Assembly (NCBI GenBank): GCA_020637555.1
Contig: JACKKF010000006.1
Location: forward strand, 124,001-188,000
Length of the DNA: 64,000 nucleotides
From: Rhodobacter sp.
GTDB lineage: Bacteria; Pseudomonadota; Alphaproteobacteria; Rhodobacterales; Rhodobacteraceae
Reading direction: 5' to 3'
Shown piece by piece: positions 50,956 to 58,696 of the stretch. The position numbers and the translations under genes were made by a program. How positions within the stretch are numbered: the first letter of the stretch is position 1; each line of letters opens with the position of its first letter. The notes below the pieces were generated by a model. That model was not told where the DNA came from. It ran no database searches and worked only from the letters and a program-made list of their open reading frames with translations.

Positions 50956-52250
50956 GCCGAAACCCTGGTGTCGACGGGCACCGACCTGAGGGCCCGGGCA
51001 ATGCGCAGCGCGCTGGCAAAGCCGTCTTCGTGAAAGCCATGGCGCAACCAGGCGCCGGCAAACCAGGTGTGGTTCGTGCCGTTTCGCGCGGCGATCCGCT
51101 GCTGGGCGGCCAGCGCGGCGCGGTCGAATACGGGATGGTCAAAGACCACCTCGTCATAGATCCGATCCTCGCGCACCGGGGTTTGCGGGTTCAGGGTGAC
51201 GAACATCGGATCGTCCTGCGGAATGGATTGCAGCCGGTTCATCCAGTAGGTGACGCCGACGGCCCGTTCCTGACCGACCTGCTCGGCGCGATACACCCAC
51301 GACGACCAGCAGGCCCGGCGCGACGGCATCTGGCCGGGATCGGCATGCAGAACCGCGCGGTTGGGGCGATAGGCAACCGCGGACAGGTCGGCGCGTTCCG
51401 CCGGGCTGGCATCGGCCAGCAACGCCTGCGCCTGATCCGAGTGACAGGCGAGGATCACCTCGTCATAGCGTTCCGCCAGCCCGCCGCGCGGCCGCACCAG
51501 AACACCGGCGGCATCCCGGCTGATGGAGGCTACCGGACAGCCCCGGCGCAGATCGACCCCCAGCACCGCCAGCCGCGTTTCCAGGCGGCGCACATATTCG
51601 ACGCTGCCGCCCTGAACCGTCCACCATTGATGCTGTCCGCCCGGCGACAACAGCGCGTGATTGCGGAAAAAGCGCAGCAGGCTTTTCGCCGGAAAGGCGC
51701 CGATCTCGGCGGTGGGGGTGGACCAGATCGCACCGCAGATCGGCAGCAGATAGTCCCGGCGAAAGGCCTCGCCCAGGCCGAGGTCGCGGATCAGGTCGTC
51801 CACGGTCATGTCGTCGCTGAGTGCCGCGGCCTCGGCCCGGGCGTTGAACCGAGCCATGTCGCGCAACATGCCCAGAAAACCCGGTCGCACCAGGTTGCGG
51901 CGCTGGGCGAACAGGCCCGACAGATCGCGCAGCGCGTATTCCAGCCGTCCGTTGTCCAGGCTGACGCCGAAACTCATGTCGCTCTTGCAGACCGGCACAT
52001 CGAGATCGGCGAACAGCCGCGTCAGGTTCGGATAGTTCGCATAGTTGAAGACGATGAACCCCGTATCCACCGGCTGATCGCCCCGCCGCCCCGCCATCAC
52101 GGTGCGCGCGTGCCCGCCCAGCCTTGGCGCGGCCTCGAACAGGGTGACGCGGTTGCCGGGCGCCAGCAGATGGGCCGCCGCCAGCCCGGCGATGCCCCCG
52201 CCGACAATGGCGATGGAGCGGGGAGGAGCAATCGGGGTGTCGAAGGACAT
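50952..52250 (-). CDS. FAD-dependent NAD(P)-binding amine-oxidase-like oxidoreductase (UfaD-type candidate)
   Basis: Flavoprotein of 432 residues. The Rossmann start is SIAIVGGGIAGLAAAHLLAP (12-31) followed by FEAAPRLGGHARTV, and the C-terminal FAD contact is TWFAGAWLRHGFHEDG. It matches the RSP1091-like group that is strongly induced by RpoE in Rhodobacter, reported to desaturate a methylated fatty acid on the way to furan fatty acids. First gene of the minus-strand lipid operon, 47 nt downstream of a -10-like TATCCC element. Confidence 0.87.
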   Translation of the reverse strand: MSFDTPIAPPRSIAIVGGGIAGLAAAHLLAPGNRVTLFEAAPRLGGHARTVMAGRRGDQPVDTGFIVFNYANYPNLTRLFADLDVPVCKSDMSFGVSLDNGRLEYALRDLSGLFAQRRNLVRPGFLGMLRDMARFNARAEAAALSDDMTVDDLIRDLGLGEAFRRDYLLPICGAIWSTPTAEIGAFPAKSLLRFFRNHALLSPGGQHQWWTVQGGSVEYVRRLETRLAVLGVDLRRGCPVASISRDAAGVLVRPRGGLAERYDEVILACHSDQAQALLADASPAERADLSAVAYRPNRAVLHADPGQMPSRRACWSSWVYRAEQVGQERAVGVTYWMNRLQSIPQDDPMFVTLNPQTPVREDRIYDEVVFDHPVFDRAALAAQQRIAARNGTNHTWFAGAWLRHGFHEDGFASALRIARALRSVPVDTRVSA

Positions 52251-52296
52251 GCGCTTTCCTGTCTTGGGGCAGGCCGTGGCGGGCTGCGTTTGTCAG

Positions 52297-52326
52297 GGAT
52301 ACGCGGCACCGTGCGGATCGGATCAC
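52297..52326 (-). promoter_or_regulatory. RpoE-type promoter of the lipid operon
   Basis: On the minus strand TGATCC (52326-52321), 18 nt, then TATCCC (52302-52297). It matches the R. sphaeroides RpoE -35 TGATCC and spacing; the -10 differs slightly from TAAGA. It lies in the 309-bp gap shared with rpoE. Confidence 0.65.
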
Positions 52327-52417
52327 ATGGCACCGGGGCGGGAATGGCGGATGCGCCCCTGCCCGAACCGGCGCCGAACCCGCGCCGAACCGGCGACGCG
52401 AGCGCCGGAAGAAAAAA

Positions 52418-52447
52418 TGATCCGATCCTTGGCGAGGCGCGTAACCT
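52418..52447 (+). promoter_or_regulatory. RpoE-type autoregulated promoter of rpoE-chrR
   Basis: TGATCC (52418-52423), 18-nt spacer, TAACCT (52442-52447). The first eleven bases TGATCCGATCC are identical to those of the divergent promoter. The leader to rpoE is about 105 nt. Confidence 0.68.
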
Positions 52448-52530
52448 CGCTATGCTGCACGAGAGCGACACACTTCAGACGGCACGCGCGCATCCCGTCC
52501 CGATGTTCGGGACAGGGGGGGCGCGGCTGG

Positions 52531-52560
52531 GGCAGACAGGGCGAAGGCAGACAGGGCGAA
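52531..52560 (+). repeat. perfect tandem 15-bp duplication over the rpoE ribosome-binding site
   Basis: GGCAGACAGGGCGAA occurs twice head to tail; the second copy supplies the AGGGCGA that acts as Shine-Dalgarno and the A of the ATG. The first copy keeps a second purine-rich site 15 nt upstream. Confidence 0.75.
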
Positions 52561-53129
52561 TGAACCCCGACGACACGCACGATGGGCTTTCGCCACCCAC
52601 GCTTTGGCTGATCGCGGTGCGCGACCGGCGCGATCGCGCGGCCTTTGCCAGACTGTTCGACCATTTCGCGCCCCGGCTGACCACGATGATGCTGCGGTCG
52701 GGCATGGGGCGGGCGATGGCCGATGACGTGGTCCAGGATGTCATGCTGACCGCCTGGCAAAAAGCGGAGCTGTTCGATCCGGCGCGGGCCCAGGCCGCGT
52801 CCTGGATTTACCGGATCGCCCGGAACCGCCAGATCGACATCCTGCGCCGCGAACGCCGCCCCGTGCCCGACGCGCTGCGCCCCGCAGACGAGGACGAAGG
52901 CAGCGAGGACGCGCTCTCGGCCCTCGCCCTGGATCAAGAGGCCGCGCAGTTGCGCCGGGCGCTGGACTCGCTCTCGGCCGACCAGCGCGAGGTGATCGAA
53001 CAGGCCTATCTGGGCGATCTGTCGCATACCGAAATACGCCAGCGCACCGGCCTGCCGCTGGGAACGATCAAGTCGCGTATCCGGCTGGCCCTGGACCGGC
53101 TGCGCCATGAACTGAAGGAACTCCGCTGA
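52560..53129 (+). CDS. rpoE: ECF sigma factor RpoE (ChrR-controlled, ECF11-like)
   Basis: Alternative sigma factor of 189 residues for the singlet-oxygen response. Region 2 contains RDRAAFARLFDHFAPRLTTM, VVQDVMLTAWQKAELFDPAR and SWIYRIARNRQIDILRRERR; region 4 contains LSADQREVIEQAYLGDLSHT and LPLGTIKSRIRLALDRLRHE. The chrR gene follows by 2 nt, so sigma and anti-sigma are made together. Matching promoters on both sides of the upstream gap indicate autoregulation and control of the lipid operon. Confidence 0.93.
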   Translation: MNPDDTHDGLSPPTLWLIAVRDRRDRAAFARLFDHFAPRLTTMMLRSGMGRAMADDVVQDVMLTAWQKAELFDPARAQAASWIYRIARNRQIDILRRERRPVPDALRPADEDEGSEDALSALALDQEAAQLRRALDSLSADQREVIEQAYLGDLSHTEIRQRTGLPLGTIKSRIRLALDRLRHELKELR

Positions 53130-53131
53130 CC

Positions 53132-53770
53132 ATGCCGCCCGTCACCCACCACATCCCGGATGACATCATCGAAGCCTACGCCTCGGGCGCGTTGCCTCAC
53201 GCCTTTGCGGTGGTGGTGGCCACCCACCTGTCGCTGTGCGAATCCTGTCGCGCCACCGCCGAGGCCTGCGACGTGCTGGCCGGAACCGCGCTGGATGCGC
53301 TGGATGCGCCGGCGCCGGATGCCGATCTGCGCGCCCGCACGCTTGCCGCGCTGGACGCGCCCTTGCCGCGCCGGGACGATCCGCCCGCGCCGACCGCGTT
53401 GTTCCCGGGACCCGTGACGGCCGAGTTGGGCGGCCCCGCCCCGCGTTGGCGCACCCTGGGCGGCGGGATCCGTCAGCAGATCCTGTTCACGGGCGCCGAA
53501 GGCACGGTGCGGCTGCTGTCGATCCCCGGCGGCAAGGCGGTGCCGGATCACGGCCACAACGGATTGGAACTGACCCTGGTGTTGCAGGGCAGTTTCCAGG
53601 ATCAGACCGGCCATTACCGGCGCGGCGATGTCCAGGTGGTCGCGGACGAGGTCGAGCATACGCCCGTCGCCGATGCAGGGCCGACCTGCATCTGCCTGGC
53701 CGCGACCGATGCGCCCTTGCGGTTCAATGCGCTGATCCCCCGGCTGTTGCAGGGGGTGTTCCGCATCTGA
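53132..53770 (+). CDS. chrR: anti-sigma factor ChrR (zinc-dependent)
   Basis: Holds RpoE inactive until singlet oxygen or organic peroxide acts. The 212-residue protein has the N-terminal zinc anti-sigma domain with H6, H32-x3-C36-x2-C39 (ATHLSLCESC) as ligands and a C-terminal cupin (about 105-195) with HGHNGLELTLVLQG and VEHTP supplying the second zinc site (His, His, Glu, His). All known ligand positions appear retained, so the protein should be functional. Convergent with the N-ATPase operon, stop-to-stop gap 8 nt. Confidence 0.93.
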   Translation: MPPVTHHIPDDIIEAYASGALPHAFAVVVATHLSLCESCRATAEACDVLAGTALDALDAPAPDADLRARTLAALDAPLPRRDDPPAPTALFPGPVTAELGGPAPRWRTLGGGIRQQILFTGAEGTVRLLSIPGGKAVPDHGHNGLELTLVLQGSFQDQTGHYRRGDVQVVADEVEHTPVADAGPTCICLAATDAPLRFNALIPRLLQGVFRI

Positions 53771-53778
53771 CAGCCCGG

Positions 53779-54603
53779 CTAGGGCCCCGGCGCCTGGCGA
53801 CGGCTCGAGGAGAGTTCGATCAACTCGGTTGTCATGGCCTCCTGGCGGGCCTGGCGCTGTCGTCGGGTCAGGTCCAGCCGGCGGTCCCGGATATGGCTTT
53901 CGGCGCGGGCCATGGCCTCGATCCGGGCCAGGTTCTCGACGCGCAACCCCTCGCTGAGGGCGCGCGCGATGGCCGCGAACAGGAGTTCCATCCATAATCC
54001 CAGTGCCAGATCCGCGGGCGGCATGGTCGTCAGCGGGGGCGGCGCATCGCCGTGTGCAAGATCCGAGGCTTCGGGTGGCCAGATCGGGCGCAGGGCAATC
54101 GGTTCCCCGGGCTGATCGCGGCCCGACAGGCTGGAGATCGGGCCGGGATGCGCGGCGGTCCGGTCGACGATGGCGTCGGTGATCCGGCTGGCCAGGGCCG
54201 GAATATCGGCCGGCGTCGCGGGCAGGTCGGCCGTGAATACGGGCGTGATCCCCGATTCGTGCAGCAAGGCCGTGGTGCGCTGGCCGATTGCCAGCAACCC
54301 GGCGCCCGGCGGCACAAGGTCGCGCGCGGCCTCGGCCAGGCGCATCGGGTAGGCGCCGCAGAACCCTTGCGATGCGCCGATCAGCAGCACCAGCCCGGGC
54401 CCTGACGCGGGTGCACCGTCTGGTGGCGGGGCCAGGCGGATCAGCGCGGCGCGCACCTGTGCCTCATAGGCCATCAGCGCCGCAAGCGTGCCCCGCGCCG
54501 CCGCGGCATTGGCCGACGCGATCGCCCTCAGCGCGCCGACCACATCGCCGATCTCGTCGATGGCGGTCAGACGACGTTGCAGGATGTCCACGCGGTCGGT
54601 CAT
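53779..54603 (-). CDS. atpG: N-type ATP synthase gamma subunit
   Basis: Central-stalk subunit of 274 residues: helical N-terminus DILQRRLTAIDEIGDVVGAL, middle Rossmann-like part (LVLLIGASQGFCGAYPMRLA) and C-terminal helix ENLARIEAMARAESHIRDRR ending near QEAMTTELIE. Divergent from housekeeping gamma, as expected for N-ATPases. Last gene of the nine-gene operon, overlapping the alpha gene by 4 nt. Confidence 0.88.
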   Translation of the reverse strand: MTDRVDILQRRLTAIDEIGDVVGALRAIASANAAAARGTLAALMAYEAQVRAALIRLAPPPDGAPASGPGLVLLIGASQGFCGAYPMRLAEAARDLVPPGAGLLAIGQRTTALLHESGITPVFTADLPATPADIPALASRITDAIVDRTAAHPGPISSLSGRDQPGEPIALRPIWPPEASDLAHGDAPPPLTTMPPADLALGLWMELLFAAIARALSEGLRVENLARIEAMARAESHIRDRRLDLTRRQRQARQEAMTTELIELSSSRRQAPGP

Positions 54604-56111
54604 GGCAGCCCCGCCATGTCGCGCACCCTGTCGACCAGCGCGGCCCGGGTTTCGGCGGTCAGCGCCCCGGGGGGCAGAGGGTGCGCCGGGGCGCGGCGCA
54701 AGGCCTCTTTCAGCGCAGGCAGCGCGGCGGGATCGAGCCCGTCCAGCACCCCGGCATCCAGCGCCGCCAGCAGCGCCACCTGCGCCCAGGGATCGAGCGG
54801 CGCAAAGCGGTCCTGCGCCAGAAGGGCCGCGATGCGCTCGCCCCGCACCAGCCGCGCACCGCCCGTGCTGTCACCAAAACCGCCAAACCGGGCGAACATC
54901 TTCATCTCGAGGAATTGCGCGTAGTCCAGCCGCAATCGACCGGCCACCGCCTTCAACGCGGCCGGCTGGGCCTTGCCGCCGACCCGGCTGACCGACAGGC
55001 CGACATCGACTGCCGGTCTCTGGTTCGCGGCGAACAGCGCGGCCGAGGTGACGATCTGCCCGTCCGCGATCGAGATCAGGTTGGTCGGAATATAGGCCGA
55101 CAGATTGCCGGCATCGATTTCGGCGATCGGCAGCGCGGTCAGCGACCCCCCCCCCAGCGCGGGCGACAGGGTGCCGGCGCGTTCCAGCAGACGCGCATGA
55201 AGGTAGAAGATGTCGCCTGGATAGGCCTCGCGCCCCGGGGGTTGACCGGCCAGCAGCGCCAGTTCGCGATGCGTCGCGGCATGGCGCGTCAGGTCGTCCA
55301 TGACGATCAGGACCCGCTCGCCCCGGTCACGGAACCACTCGGCCATGCTGGTTGCGGCAAACGGGGCCAGCCAGCGCAGCCCGGGAGGGGCCGCGGGTTC
55401 GGCCACCACGATCACGATACGCGCGGGGTCGCCCTTGTCCTGCAGCGAGTCGATCACCCGCTGCACCGCCGACAGCCGCTGCCCGATGGCGACATAGACG
55501 CAAACCGTGCCCAGGCGCGACTGGGTGGCGATGGCATCGAGGGCCAGCGCGGTCTTGCCGGTCTGGCGTTCGCCGATGATGAGTTCGCGCTGGCCGTGCC
55601 CGATGGCGAACATCGCGTCCACGACCACGAGGCCGGTGGCCATGGGCGCGCTGACGAAATCGCGGTCGATGATGGCGGGGGCGGGGCGTTCCGCCGGCAA
55701 CCAGGCCTGTGTTGCCGGCGCCGGGCGGTTGTCCAGCGGTCGGCCCATCGGGTCCAGAACCCGGCCCAGCAGCGTGTCGCCCACCGGGACCGACAGCACC
55801 GCCCCGCTGCGCCGCACGCGGCTGCCGGCTTTCACACCGGCCGCCGGGTCCAGAAAGGCCGCGTGCAGCGCGTCTTCCTCGAGCGACAGCACAAAGCCGC
55901 GCGCGCCGGTGTCGAAGATCAACGCCTCGTTCAGGCCCGCGCCCGGCAGGCCTGCCACCCGCGCGATCCCGTCGGCCAGCGACAGCACGGTGCCGCGCTC
56001 GCGGGCTTCGGGACCCAACGGCGCGGCCGCGATGGCCCCCAGCATCGCCTTAAGGGCGGGATCAACGGGTCTGGTCGTCATGGAGAGCCCGGGCAATGCG
56101 GTCGATGTCAT
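54600..56111 (-). CDS. atpA: N-type ATP synthase alpha subunit
   Basis: Non-catalytic nucleotide-binding subunit of about 493-503 residues: beta-barrel part (GTVLSLADGIARVAGLPGAG), the P-loop IGERQTGKTALALDAIATQS, VYVAIGQRLSAVQRVI, and PAVDVGLSVSRVGGKAQ. ATG at 56111 overlaps the b gene by 50 nt; the ATG at 56081 (MTTRPVDPALKAML) is an equally plausible start with 20-nt overlap. Neither has a clear Shine-Dalgarno, suggesting coupling to the b subunit gene. Confidence 0.93.
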   Translation of the reverse strand: MTSTALPGLSMTTRPVDPALKAMLGAIAAAPLGPEARERGTVLSLADGIARVAGLPGAGLNEALIFDTGARGFVLSLEEDALHAAFLDPAAGVKAGSRVRRSGAVLSVPVGDTLLGRVLDPMGRPLDNRPAPATQAWLPAERPAPAIIDRDFVSAPMATGLVVVDAMFAIGHGQRELIIGERQTGKTALALDAIATQSRLGTVCVYVAIGQRLSAVQRVIDSLQDKGDPARIVIVVAEPAAPPGLRWLAPFAATSMAEWFRDRGERVLIVMDDLTRHAATHRELALLAGQPPGREAYPGDIFYLHARLLERAGTLSPALGGGSLTALPIAEIDAGNLSAYIPTNLISIADGQIVTSAALFAANQRPAVDVGLSVSRVGGKAQPAALKAVAGRLRLDYAQFLEMKMFARFGGFGDSTGGARLVRGERIAALLAQDRFAPLDPWAQVALLAALDAGVLDGLDPAALPALKEALRRAPAHPLPPGALTAETRAALVDRVRDMAGLP

Positions 56112-56787
56112 GGTCGAGTGCGTTCCGCACGATGCCTGTGTCGCTGCACAGGTCGAGTCCGGCGATCAGGCCGGGGTCGGTTTCGATCCGCGGTGCATCG
56201 ACATAGGGCGCGAGGGCGGCATGGATCGCCGCGCGCTCCGCCGCATCCGGCGGCGACGCGCTGACCAGATGCAGGCCGGTTCCCTGCAGCAGCGCCGCCC
56301 GTTGGGGGGCGGGCATGGCGGCCAGCAGGTCGGCCAGTCGCGTGGCATAGCCCGGCAGACCGGCGGGTTGCGCCGCCAGCGCGCGCCGGGCGACCGCCAG
56401 CGCCAGGTCGGCCGTCTGGTGCAGGCGCTGGTCGGCACGGGCGCGGGTTTCGTGGTCCATGGCGGCGCGGCCGTCTGCGATGATGCGGGCGGCTTCGGCC
56501 CGCGCGGCGGCAATGCGGTCCTGACGCAGGGTTTCGGCCTCGTCCCGGGCCTGGGCCAGCAGGGTCTCGCGCTGGGTGCGCAGGGTATCGGCCTCGGCGG
56601 TGGCGCGGGTTTCGGCGTCACGCGCAGCCTGGCGCGCGGCGGCGGCAGCGGCCAGCGCGGCGGCGGTATCCTGACGGCGCTGTTCCAGGATCCCGGCCAC
56701 CGGGCGGAACAGAAAATGCCGCAGAAGGGCCAGCAGGATCAGAACATTGGCCGCCTGCAGGCCAAAGGTCCACCAGTCGAAGCTCAT
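56062..56787 (-). CDS. atpF: N-type ATP synthase b subunit with delta-like C-terminus
   Basis: Peripheral-stalk subunit of 241 residues: one N-terminal membrane helix (FGLQAANVLILLALLRHFLF), a long Ala/Arg/Glu coiled coil (about 30-130), and an extra C-terminal region (about 150-241) longer than in a standard b subunit (about 160 residues). N-ATPase operons lack atpH, and this tail may take over the delta role (inference). Overlaps the c gene by 4 nt. Confidence 0.88.
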   Translation of the reverse strand: MSFDWWTFGLQAANVLILLALLRHFLFRPVAGILEQRRQDTAAALAAAAAARQAARDAETRATAEADTLRTQRETLLAQARDEAETLRQDRIAAARAEAARIIADGRAAMDHETRARADQRLHQTADLALAVARRALAAQPAGLPGYATRLADLLAAMPAPQRAALLQGTGLHLVSASPPDAAERAAIHAALAPYVDAPRIETDPGLIAGLDLCSDTGIVRNALDHDIDRIARALHDDQTR

Positions 56788-57032
56788 TGCACGAAAGGAT
56801 TGGCGAACAGCAGAAGCAAGGCGATCACAAGGCAGTAGATGGCCGTCGTTTCGATCATCGCAAGGCCCACGAACAGCGTGCGCGAGATGCTGCCTGCGGC
56901 TTCGGGCTGACGCGCGATGGCTTCAAGCGCGGTGGCGACGGCGCGCCCTTCGGCCAGTGCGGGGCCGAGGGCACCGAAGGACACGGCAAAAGCCGCACCG
57001 AGGATGCTGGCGATCTGGATGAGGTCTGTCAT
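56784..57032 (-). CDS. atpE: N-type ATP synthase c subunit with Na+-type ligand set
   Basis: Hairpin of two membrane helices, 82 residues. Helix 1 carries P24 and E28 (GPALAEGRA), helix 2 carries E61, T62 and Y66 (MIETTAIY). These align at constant offset with Ilyobacter P28, Q32, E65, S66 and Y70, the Na+ coordination set, so a Na+-translocating ring is likely, with a second carboxylate in place of Gln as reported for N-ATPases. Overlaps both neighbours by 4 nt. Confidence 0.93.
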   Translation of the reverse strand: MTDLIQIASILGAAFAVSFGALGPALAEGRAVATALEAIARQPEAAGSISRTLFVGLAMIETTAIYCLVIALLLLFANPFVQ

Positions 57033-57730
57033 GGGGCGTCCTGTTGCGGTGGGGGCGGGGTCGCCCCCTCGTCGCCGGTCACGGCCGAGCCGATGAACAC
57101 CAGCGCGAGGGTGGCAAAGATATAGGCCTGCACGGCGCCGGTCAGAAGATCGAGCGCCATCAACGGGATCGGCACCAGCAGACCGGCCAGCGACAGCACG
57201 ATGCCGATCACGAAGACGCCGCTCATCACGTTGCCGAACAGCCGGATCGTCAGGGATACATGCCGCGTGACCTGCTCGACCAGGTTGAGCGGGATCATCA
57301 CCCAGCTGGGGCGGGCGAAGCTGGTCAGCCATCCGCGAACCCCCCGGGTGCGGATCCCCCAGCCCACCCCGGCGGCGAACACCACGGCGGCCAGCGCGGC
57401 ATCGGTTTCCAGATGCGCGGTCGGCGGTTCCACCCCGGGGACCAGCGACGACCAGTTGGCGACGAAGACGAACAGCAGCAGCGTGCCGATCAACACCCGG
57501 AACCGGGCCGGATCGCCGGGAACGGTGCCGGCGATCTCGGAATCCAGCGTTTCGACCAGCAGTTCCAGAACCACCTGAACACGGCCGGGCCGGTCAATGG
57601 TCAAGCGCCGCGCGGCCCAGGCCGCAGCCAGGGTCATCGCCGCCATCAGCGCCCAGGTTGTCAGAACCGTCGTGGTGATCGGCACCGGTCCCAGCATGAA
57701 GGCGAGGGGATTGGCAAAGGGCGACTCCAT
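57029..57730 (-). CDS. atpB: N-type ATP synthase a subunit
   Basis: Membrane stator subunit of 233 residues with about five to six helices. The essential arginine lies in the SLTIRLFGNVMSGVFVIGI helix, and the last helix is LTGAVQAYIFATLALVFIGS. The start at 57730 (MESPFANPLAFMLGP) touches the end of the AtpR gene. The subunit is somewhat shorter than housekeeping a subunits. Confidence 0.93.
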   Translation of the reverse strand: MESPFANPLAFMLGPVPITTTVLTTWALMAAMTLAAAWAARRLTIDRPGRVQVVLELLVETLDSEIAGTVPGDPARFRVLIGTLLLFVFVANWSSLVPGVEPPTAHLETDAALAAVVFAAGVGWGIRTRGVRGWLTSFARPSWVMIPLNLVEQVTRHVSLTIRLFGNVMSGVFVIGIVLSLAGLLVPIPLMALDLLTGAVQAYIFATLALVFIGSAVTGDEGATPPPPQQDAP

Positions 57731-57984
57731 CAGCGCACCCCGCGCAGGATCAGCGCGCGGCCTGCCAGCAATCCGGCCGCGCCGGCAAGCAGCGTCCACG
57801 GGCCGCCCCGGGCGCAGAGCCACAGAAAGACCGCCAGCACCGCCAGCCGGGCGATCTGCACGCCGATCCCCGCCAGCCGGCCCTGGATCAGCAGGTCGCT
57901 GACCCAGCGCAGGGTGCGGAAATGGGCGATGCCCAGAGCCAGCCCGGCCAGCGCCGCCAGAGGCAGGAGCAGGGCCGCGCTCAT
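57730..57984 (-). CDS. atpR: N-ATPase accessory membrane protein AtpR
   Basis: Membrane protein of 84 residues with three hydrophobic segments, MSAALLLPLAALAGLALGIA first, then QIARLAVLAVFLWLCARGG and a last short one. A conserved arginine in the middle of a membrane helix (GIGVQIARLAVL) is the feature proposed to interact with the c-ring. AtpR exists only in N-ATPase operons, and its position between AtpQ and a is diagnostic. Confidence 0.85.
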   Translation of the reverse strand: MSAALLLPLAALAGLALGIAHFRTLRWVSDLLIQGRLAGIGVQIARLAVLAVFLWLCARGGPWTLLAGAAGLLAGRALILRGVR

Positions 57985-58256
57985 TGGTCGTGCATCCAGC
58001 GCAGGGCCAGCCACAGGCCCAGAACGGCACCGGCAAAGACCAGCGCGGCCGTCAGCAGGTGCCCCGCGCCCATCAGCCGGTCCAGCCAGCGGCCCAGGAC
58101 CAGCCCGCCCAGAACCGGCAGAACCGTCATCCACCCCAGCACGCCGATCTGTCCGAAACGGCGCGCCAGCGAGGGTTCGGGATCGGCCTGGCCGGCGCGG
58201 TCCCGCTCCTCGGCCCGGCGTGCGGCCCGGGCGGTCTTGTCGTCGTTCAGGTCCAT
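57981..58256 (-). CDS. atpQ: N-ATPase accessory protein AtpQ (AtpI-like)
   Basis: Protein of 91 residues with a charged N-terminus (MDLNDDKTARAARRAEERDR) and two membrane helices (IGVLGWMTVLPVLGGLVLGR and LTAALVFAGAVLGLWLALRW), the AtpI/AtpQ layout. AtpI relatives assist c-ring assembly or Mg2+ supply. Overlaps the epsilon gene by 10 nt and AtpR by 4 nt. Confidence 0.85.
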   Translation of the reverse strand: MDLNDDKTARAARRAEERDRAGQADPEPSLARRFGQIGVLGWMTVLPVLGGLVLGRWLDRLMGAGHLLTAALVFAGAVLGLWLALRWMHDQ

Positions 58257-58696
58257 TCCGTGCCCTCCAATCCGGAGGAATCGCCCGAAAGCGCCATCTC
58301 GGCCATCAGACGGCGAATGGCGCGCGCATGCAACTGCGTCGCATGGGCGCGGGCCTGCCGCCCGGTGTCGCGCGCGGCGTGCCGCTGTCGGGTCACCTCG
58401 GCTTCGAGCCGGGGCAGATCGTCGCCCAGGATCGCCTCGCGGCAGGCAACGGCGACCGAGGTGCCGCCCTGGACCGTCAGCACCGCGCCGCGCACGGCGG
58501 CATAGCGCACCGGCCCAGTCGCAGGGGTCCAGCGCAGCACGCCCGCGTCGATGACCGTCAGAAAGTCGGCGTGCCCGGGCAACAGGCCAAAGCCGCCGGT
58601 CGCATCCTCGCCGCGGAAACGCACGATCGGCAGGTGATCCAGCATCAGCGCCAGGGGCGTCGTCAGGGTCAGCGTCAGGGCGTGCGGCGTGGTCAT
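58247..58696 (-). CDS. atpC: N-type ATP synthase epsilon subunit
   Basis: Protein of 149 residues: N-terminal beta-sandwich (RGEDATGGFGLLPGHADFLT is the family signature) and C-terminal helices rich in Arg/Ala (TRQRHAARDTGRQARAHATQ). Overlaps the beta gene by 4 nt. Encoded directly after beta, as in both F- and N-type operons. Confidence 0.9.
   Translation of the reverse strand: MTTPHALTLTLTTPLALMLDHLPIVRFRGEDATGGFGLLPGHADFLTVIDAGVLRWTPATGPVRYAAVRGAVLTVQGGTSVAVACREAILGDDLPRLEAEVTRQRHAARDTGRQARAHATQLHARAIRRLMAEMALSGDSSGLEGTEWT

Noticed and set aside
50895..52559. Extension of the rpoE frame 1.6 kb upstream
   Set aside because: The extension is antisense to the FAD oxidoreductase gene. The sigma domain begins at 52560 after a ribosome-binding site and an ECF-type promoter.
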